Source of the DNA: CAZLRH01 sp964562015
GTDB taxonomy: Bacteria > Verrucomicrobiota > Verrucomicrobiia > Opitutales > JABDGR01
Reading direction: 5' to 3'
Assembly: GCA_964562015.1 (NCBI GenBank)
Contig: CAZLRH010000002.1
Coordinates: 1 to 64,000, forward strand
DNA: 64,000 nt
The position numbers and the translations under genes are program-made. Below the pieces are notes generated by a model that worked only from the letters and a program-made list of their open reading frames with translations, made no database searches and was not told where the DNA came from. Numbering within the stretch: the stretch's first letter is position 1; the number at the start of each line of letters is the position of its first letter. Positions 60,974 to 64,000 of the stretch are shown piece after piece.

Positions 60974-62428
60974 ATGAAACCTTTTAGCGTGCTCGGCGGA
61001 GCGATTTTGGCCCTCCTGTTGGGCGGCTGCGCGACGTATAAAGATGACACGGAAGGGCTGCGCACCGCGTGGGCCGCCGGCAATGTGAAACAGGCCGCGC
61101 AAATCGCGGGCTCAAACGCCGAGCAAAAGAAGGGCTCCGGCACGGCGCTGCTGTGGTATCTGGAGGACGGCGCAACCACGCGGGCCGACGCCCAATTCGA
61201 CCGCAGTCTGGCCGCCTTCAACCAGGCGGACGCGAAAATCGATTATTGGGACAGCCAGCCCGCGGTGTCCGTCTCCGCCGAGGCCGCGGCCATCATGGTC
61301 AACCAGACGGTGCTTTCCTACCGCGGCACCTCCTATGATAAAATCATGGAGAGTACTTATCAAGCGCTGAACTATCTCCAGTTGGGCCAGCCCGACCAGG
61401 CCCGCGTCGAGCTGAACCGCGCCCGTGAGCGCCAGCGCGCCGCGGTGGAGGCCAATGCCGCCCGCATCGCCTCGGCCCAGGAAGCCGCCGCCGCCGCCTC
61501 CAACGGCACCTTGAACGCGAATTCCGCGGCCGCGAACAAGACCGCACCCGAGGATTCTTATGACGTGCAGCGCGCGCAAAATGATCCCGGATTCAAGGCC
61601 AATCTCCAAAACGCCTACGGCTCGCTCGACGGGCTCCACTACTACACGCCGTACGTGAATCCCTTCAGCGTTTTTCTCGAGGGGATTTACTTTCTGGCGC
61701 GCGGCGACACCGGCGCGGACCTCGAACGCGGGCGCGTGGCGCTCAACCAGGTGCGCAGCCTGACCGGTGACAATCCCTTCATCAACGCCGATTGCGACCT
61801 TGCGGACAAGATGGCGAACGGCGCGCCCCTGCCGGAGACTACCTATGTCATCTATGAAACGGGCATGGCGCCGATTCGCGATGAAGTGCGGATCGACATT
61901 CCGCTTTTCATTGTTAGCCGGTCGGTGCCGTACGTCGGGGTGGCGTTTCCGCAACTGCGGTTCAACAGCCAGTACAACCCCGGCCTGATCGTGCAGGCGG
62001 GCAAGGGTGAACCTCTGCGCACCGTGTTGCTGTGCGACATGGATCTCGTGATTGCCCAGGAATTTCGGAACGAATTGCCGGTCATCATTGTCAAAACCCT
62101 TATCTCCGCCGGTGCCAAGGCGGCGGCCCAGTACGGCCTCTACGCCGCCACCAAGGGCAACAACGCCCTTTCCCTGTTCGCGGAAATCGGCGGCACCCTC
62201 TACCAATTCGCCACCAACCGCGCCGACTTGCGCACGTGGGTCACCCTGCCCAAGCAGTTCGTGTATTGCCGCCTGCCCACCCCCGCCGACCGGAAACTCC
62301 AACTCACCAACCAAGGGACCGGCCTGACGCAGACTGTTGACCTCCCGCCGGGCGTCGTTACCATTGTGTACGTCAAAAGCAACACCTTCGCTGACCGCCT
62401 CCTCGTCAATACCTTTACCCTTCGTTGA
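60974..62428 (+). CDS. COG3014-like lipoprotein with helical repeats
   Basis: The 484 aa protein has a lipoprotein signal (VLGGAILALLLGGC). An N-terminal helical part of TPR-like type follows (LLWYLEDGATTRADAQFDRS; ALNYLQLGQPDQARVELNRA), then PYVNPFSVFLEGIYFLARG and a beta-rich C-terminal part. This matches the COG3014 group found beside YcfL and LpoB. It is therefore probably an envelope lipoprotein tied to peptidoglycan synthesis. The next gene follows after three bases. Confidence 0.82.
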   Translation: MKPFSVLGGAILALLLGGCATYKDDTEGLRTAWAAGNVKQAAQIAGSNAEQKKGSGTALLWYLEDGATTRADAQFDRSLAAFNQADAKIDYWDSQPAVSVSAEAAAIMVNQTVLSYRGTSYDKIMESTYQALNYLQLGQPDQARVELNRARERQRAAVEANAARIASAQEAAAAASNGTLNANSAAANKTAPEDSYDVQRAQNDPGFKANLQNAYGSLDGLHYYTPYVNPFSVFLEGIYFLARGDTGADLERGRVALNQVRSLTGDNPFINADCDLADKMANGAPLPETTYVIYETGMAPIRDEVRIDIPLFIVSRSVPYVGVAFPQLRFNSQYNPGLIVQAGKGEPLRTVLLCDMDLVIAQEFRNELPVIIVKTLISAGAKAAAQYGLYAATKGNNALSLFAEIGGTLYQFATNRADLRTWVTLPKQFVYCRLPTPADRKLQLTNQGTGLTQTVDLPPGVVTIVYVKSNTFADRLLVNTFTLR

Positions 62429-62431
62429 CCC

Positions 62432-62860
62432 ATGAAAAAATCCGCCCTTCGCATTTTCGCCGCCGCCACGCTGGGCCTTGCGTTGCTCGCCGGTTGCTCG
62501 ACCGTCAATACCGTCGAGCCCGCCAATCCGCAGGCCCGCCCCAACCGCGTGGACGACAAGCGCATCATCACCGACTCCGACCTCAACGACATCGCCTACG
62601 TGCAAAATGTTTATGAGACCACCGTCAGCGGCAATCTCAAGCGCGTGCAGGTGACGATCCGGAATCTCACTTCCACGGTAAAAAACGTGAATTACAAATT
62701 CACCTGGTTTGACGGCCAGGGCATCGTGGTGGATTCGCCGATGAGCCTTTACCAGTCCGTGTCCATCGAAGGCGGGGCTTCCTTGCCGCTGACCTCGACC
62801 GCGCCGAATCCAAAGGCCGTGGACTTCAAACTCGAACTGCTCGGCTCCGTCCGCCGCTAA
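62432..62860 (+). CDS. YcfL-like (DUF1425) lipoprotein
   Basis: The 142 aa protein has a lipoprotein signal (LGLALLAGC) and a YcfL-type beta domain (VTIRNLTSTVKNVNYKFTWF; GASLPLTSTAPNPKAVDFKL). In enterobacteria ycfL lies directly before lpoB, and the same order appears here. Its role in the envelope is not known. Confidence 0.85.
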   Translation: MKKSALRIFAAATLGLALLAGCSTVNTVEPANPQARPNRVDDKRIITDSDLNDIAYVQNVYETTVSGNLKRVQVTIRNLTSTVKNVNYKFTWFDGQGIVVDSPMSLYQSVSIEGGASLPLTSTAPNPKAVDFKLELLGSVRR

Positions 62861-62875
62861 CTTTCTCCCTTCTCC

Positions 62876-63478
62876 ATGAAAACCTCCCCTCTTTTTCTCG
62901 CTGTACTCCCTGCGCTGCTGCTGGCCGGTTGCGGCTCGCCGCCGAACTCGGCCCAATACGTGGACCCGAACGGCCCGCGCACCATCGTGTCGCTGAACCA
63001 AATCGACATCCAGGATTTCAACGGCGCCGCCGCGACGATGACCCAGTCGCTCCTCAACAGCGGGGTGCTCGAAAAAGCGCCGACGCAACCGGCGGTGATG
63101 GCCATTTCGCGCATCACCAACGACACCGGCCAGCAATTTGACACGGACTACCTGATCAAGAACATCCGCGTGGCGCTGAACAACAGCGGCAAAGTCGTCA
63201 CCACCACGACCACCGGCCTCGGCGGCAAGGCGGAAGACCCGCTGGCCCGCGACGCCGGCAACATGCAGGCGTTCATGCAGGGCCAGCCGGCGCCCTCACG
63301 CATTCCCTATTACAGTTTGTCAGGCAAGATTCTCGCCAGTACCGCCAAGGCCGACGACATCTACCAACGCACGTACACATTTCAACTGAGCCTGACGGAA
63401 ATTGCCTCGGGCAATGCCGTTTGGGAGGATCAAAAGCAAATCACCAAGCAAGGCAAACAGCCGGCGGTCGGGTTTTGA
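62876..63478 (+). CDS. LpoB-like penicillin-binding protein activator
   Basis: The 200 aa lipoprotein (LAVLPALLLAGC) has the LpoB fold: QIDIQDFNGAAATMTQSLL, AVMAISRITNDTGQQFDTDY, RVALNNSGKVVTTTTTG and the ending NAVWEDQKQITKQGKQPAVGF. LpoB reaches through peptidoglycan and stimulates the glycosyltransferase PBP1b in proteobacteria. A PBP partner is not in the window. The gene starts with ATG after a CTTTCTCCCTTCTCC tract. Confidence 0.85.
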   Translation: MKTSPLFLAVLPALLLAGCGSPPNSAQYVDPNGPRTIVSLNQIDIQDFNGAAATMTQSLLNSGVLEKAPTQPAVMAISRITNDTGQQFDTDYLIKNIRVALNNSGKVVTTTTTGLGGKAEDPLARDAGNMQAFMQGQPAPSRIPYYSLSGKILASTAKADDIYQRTYTFQLSLTEIASGNAVWEDQKQITKQGKQPAVGF

Positions 63479-63588
63479 AAGGGAACTGAAACCGCAGATT
63501 ACGCCGATGAGCGCAGATAGTCCGGGGGTAGCGCCAGATGGTCCCTGCTGCTGCACGATTGAAATCGCTTGAGCTTTGAAACGCCCGC

Positions 63589-63660
63589 TTCTTTGCTTTG
63601 TCCCTTAGTCCCTTTGCTCCTTAGTCCCTATTTCCGCATCTGTGAAATCTGTGGATTCCC
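63589..63660 (+). repeat. Low-complexity repeats overlapping the purN start
   Basis: CTTAGTCCCTTTGCTCC type repeats are followed by the word TCTGTGAAATCTGTGGATTC, which carries both possible GTG start codons of purN. The gap from 63479 to here holds another fragment of this sort (CCGCAGATTACGCCGATGAG) and no gene. Confidence 0.5.
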
Positions 63661-64000
63661 CCTTTAAAATCGTTCTGCTCGGTTCTGGTCGCGGCTCCAA
63701 TGCCGAAGCGGTGCTCGTGGCCGAACGCGCCGGAAAGTTGGGCCGCGCCAAGGTCGTGGGTATTCTCTGCGATCAGCCCGGCGCGCGCATCCTCGAACTC
63801 GGCCCGCGTTTTGGCGTGCCCGCGCTCTATCTCGATCCCGCACCGTTTAAGACGAAACTCGAGGGCGATGCCGAACAACACTACCTGGCACAAATTCGCG
63901 CCTGGCAAGCCGACCTCGTCGTGCTCGCCGGCTTCATGCGCGTCATCAAGAGGGCGTTTCTCGAGGCCTTCGCCGGGCGCATCATCAATCTGCACCCCAG
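63651..64000 (+). CDS. purN: Phosphoribosylglycinamide formyltransferase (PurN), 5' part
   Basis: An open frame of 116 codons runs to the window edge. It reads KIVLLGSGRGSNAEAVL, the PurN N-terminal phosphate-binding loop, then VGILCDQPGARIL, and near the edge LVVLAGFMRVIKRAFLEAF and IINLHP, the conserved formyl-transfer region. PurN adds the formyl group to GAR in purine synthesis with 10-formyl-THF. No ATG is present near the beginning; GTG at 63651 or 63642 must serve, and both lie in repeat DNA. The gene is truncated by the window. Confidence 0.88.
   Translation, partial: MDSPFKIVLLGSGRGSNAEAVLVAERAGKLGRAKVVGILCDQPGARILELGPRFGVPALYLDPAPFKTKLEGDAEQHYLAQIRAWQADLVVLAGFMRVIKRAFLEAFAGRIINLHP

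Overview
The window reads as a chromosomal segment of a GC-rich, Gram-negative member of the Verrucomicrobiota. This placement is inferred from gene content, not from a marker phylogeny. It rests on ECF-type sigma factors with long alanine-rich tails ending in a membrane helix, a MoxR/DUF58/DUF4129/DUF4350 operon, many exported plant-polysaccharide enzymes, and lipoproteins with LpoB-like and CsgG-like domains. Coding density is high and both strands are used. No phage, transposase, CRISPR array or rRNA was seen. There is one tRNA, tRNA-Leu(UAG).

Layout. 1-9158: housekeeping genes (Nudix hydrolase, YiiX-like hydrolase, UvrD/PcrA helicase, PPK2 kinase, SurA/PpiD-like protein) and a HEAT-like protein of unknown role. 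9297-14554: two tandem copies of a three-gene cassette, each an ECF sigma factor fused through a membrane helix to an outer domain, followed by two small secreted proteins. 14560-15511: tRNA-Leu, two inverted hairpins and a DEDDh exonuclease. 15737-23783: an exported pectin (rhamnogalacturonan) set of double-domain esterase, PL4-like lyase and GH78 rhamnosidase, followed by a degenerate MreB-like gene. 25020-34451: a ten-gene membrane operon (RDD, zinc-binding membrane proteins, DUF4129, DUF4350, MoxR, DUF58, SpoIIM-like, RDD). 34452-43504: a cNMP/CBS/DUF294 protein, phosphatidylserine decarboxylase, a DJ-1/PfpI protein, ClpB, a glycosyltransferase and an epimerase. 43582-48493: a thioredoxin-domain protein, an AbrB/PIN toxin-antitoxin-like pair and MutL. 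48533-51948: two helical-repeat proteins. 52145-56938: glycogen phosphorylase, a hairpin-rich intergenic region and a flotillin-like SPFH protein closed by a strong terminator. 57095-59717: an SGNH hydrolase lipoprotein and a GH28-like enzyme. 59844-63478: four envelope proteins (CsgG-like, COG3014-like, YcfL-like, LpoB-like). The window ends inside purN.

The best candidate for an undescribed system is the doubled sigma-factor cassette. The outer domains of both sigma factors share a sequence pattern with the secreted proteins encoded just downstream, and both sigma genes share a promoter-like block. This suggests a membrane-tethered, autoregulated sigma factor that senses or assembles with its own secreted products. 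Other points of interest are a pseudo-MreB, Arg-Gly-rich inserts in three consecutive pectin enzymes, low-complexity repeat DNA translated in frame inside uvrD and mutL or lying directly against start codons, several enzymes with altered catalytic residues, and alternative hairpins upstream of the flotillin gene.
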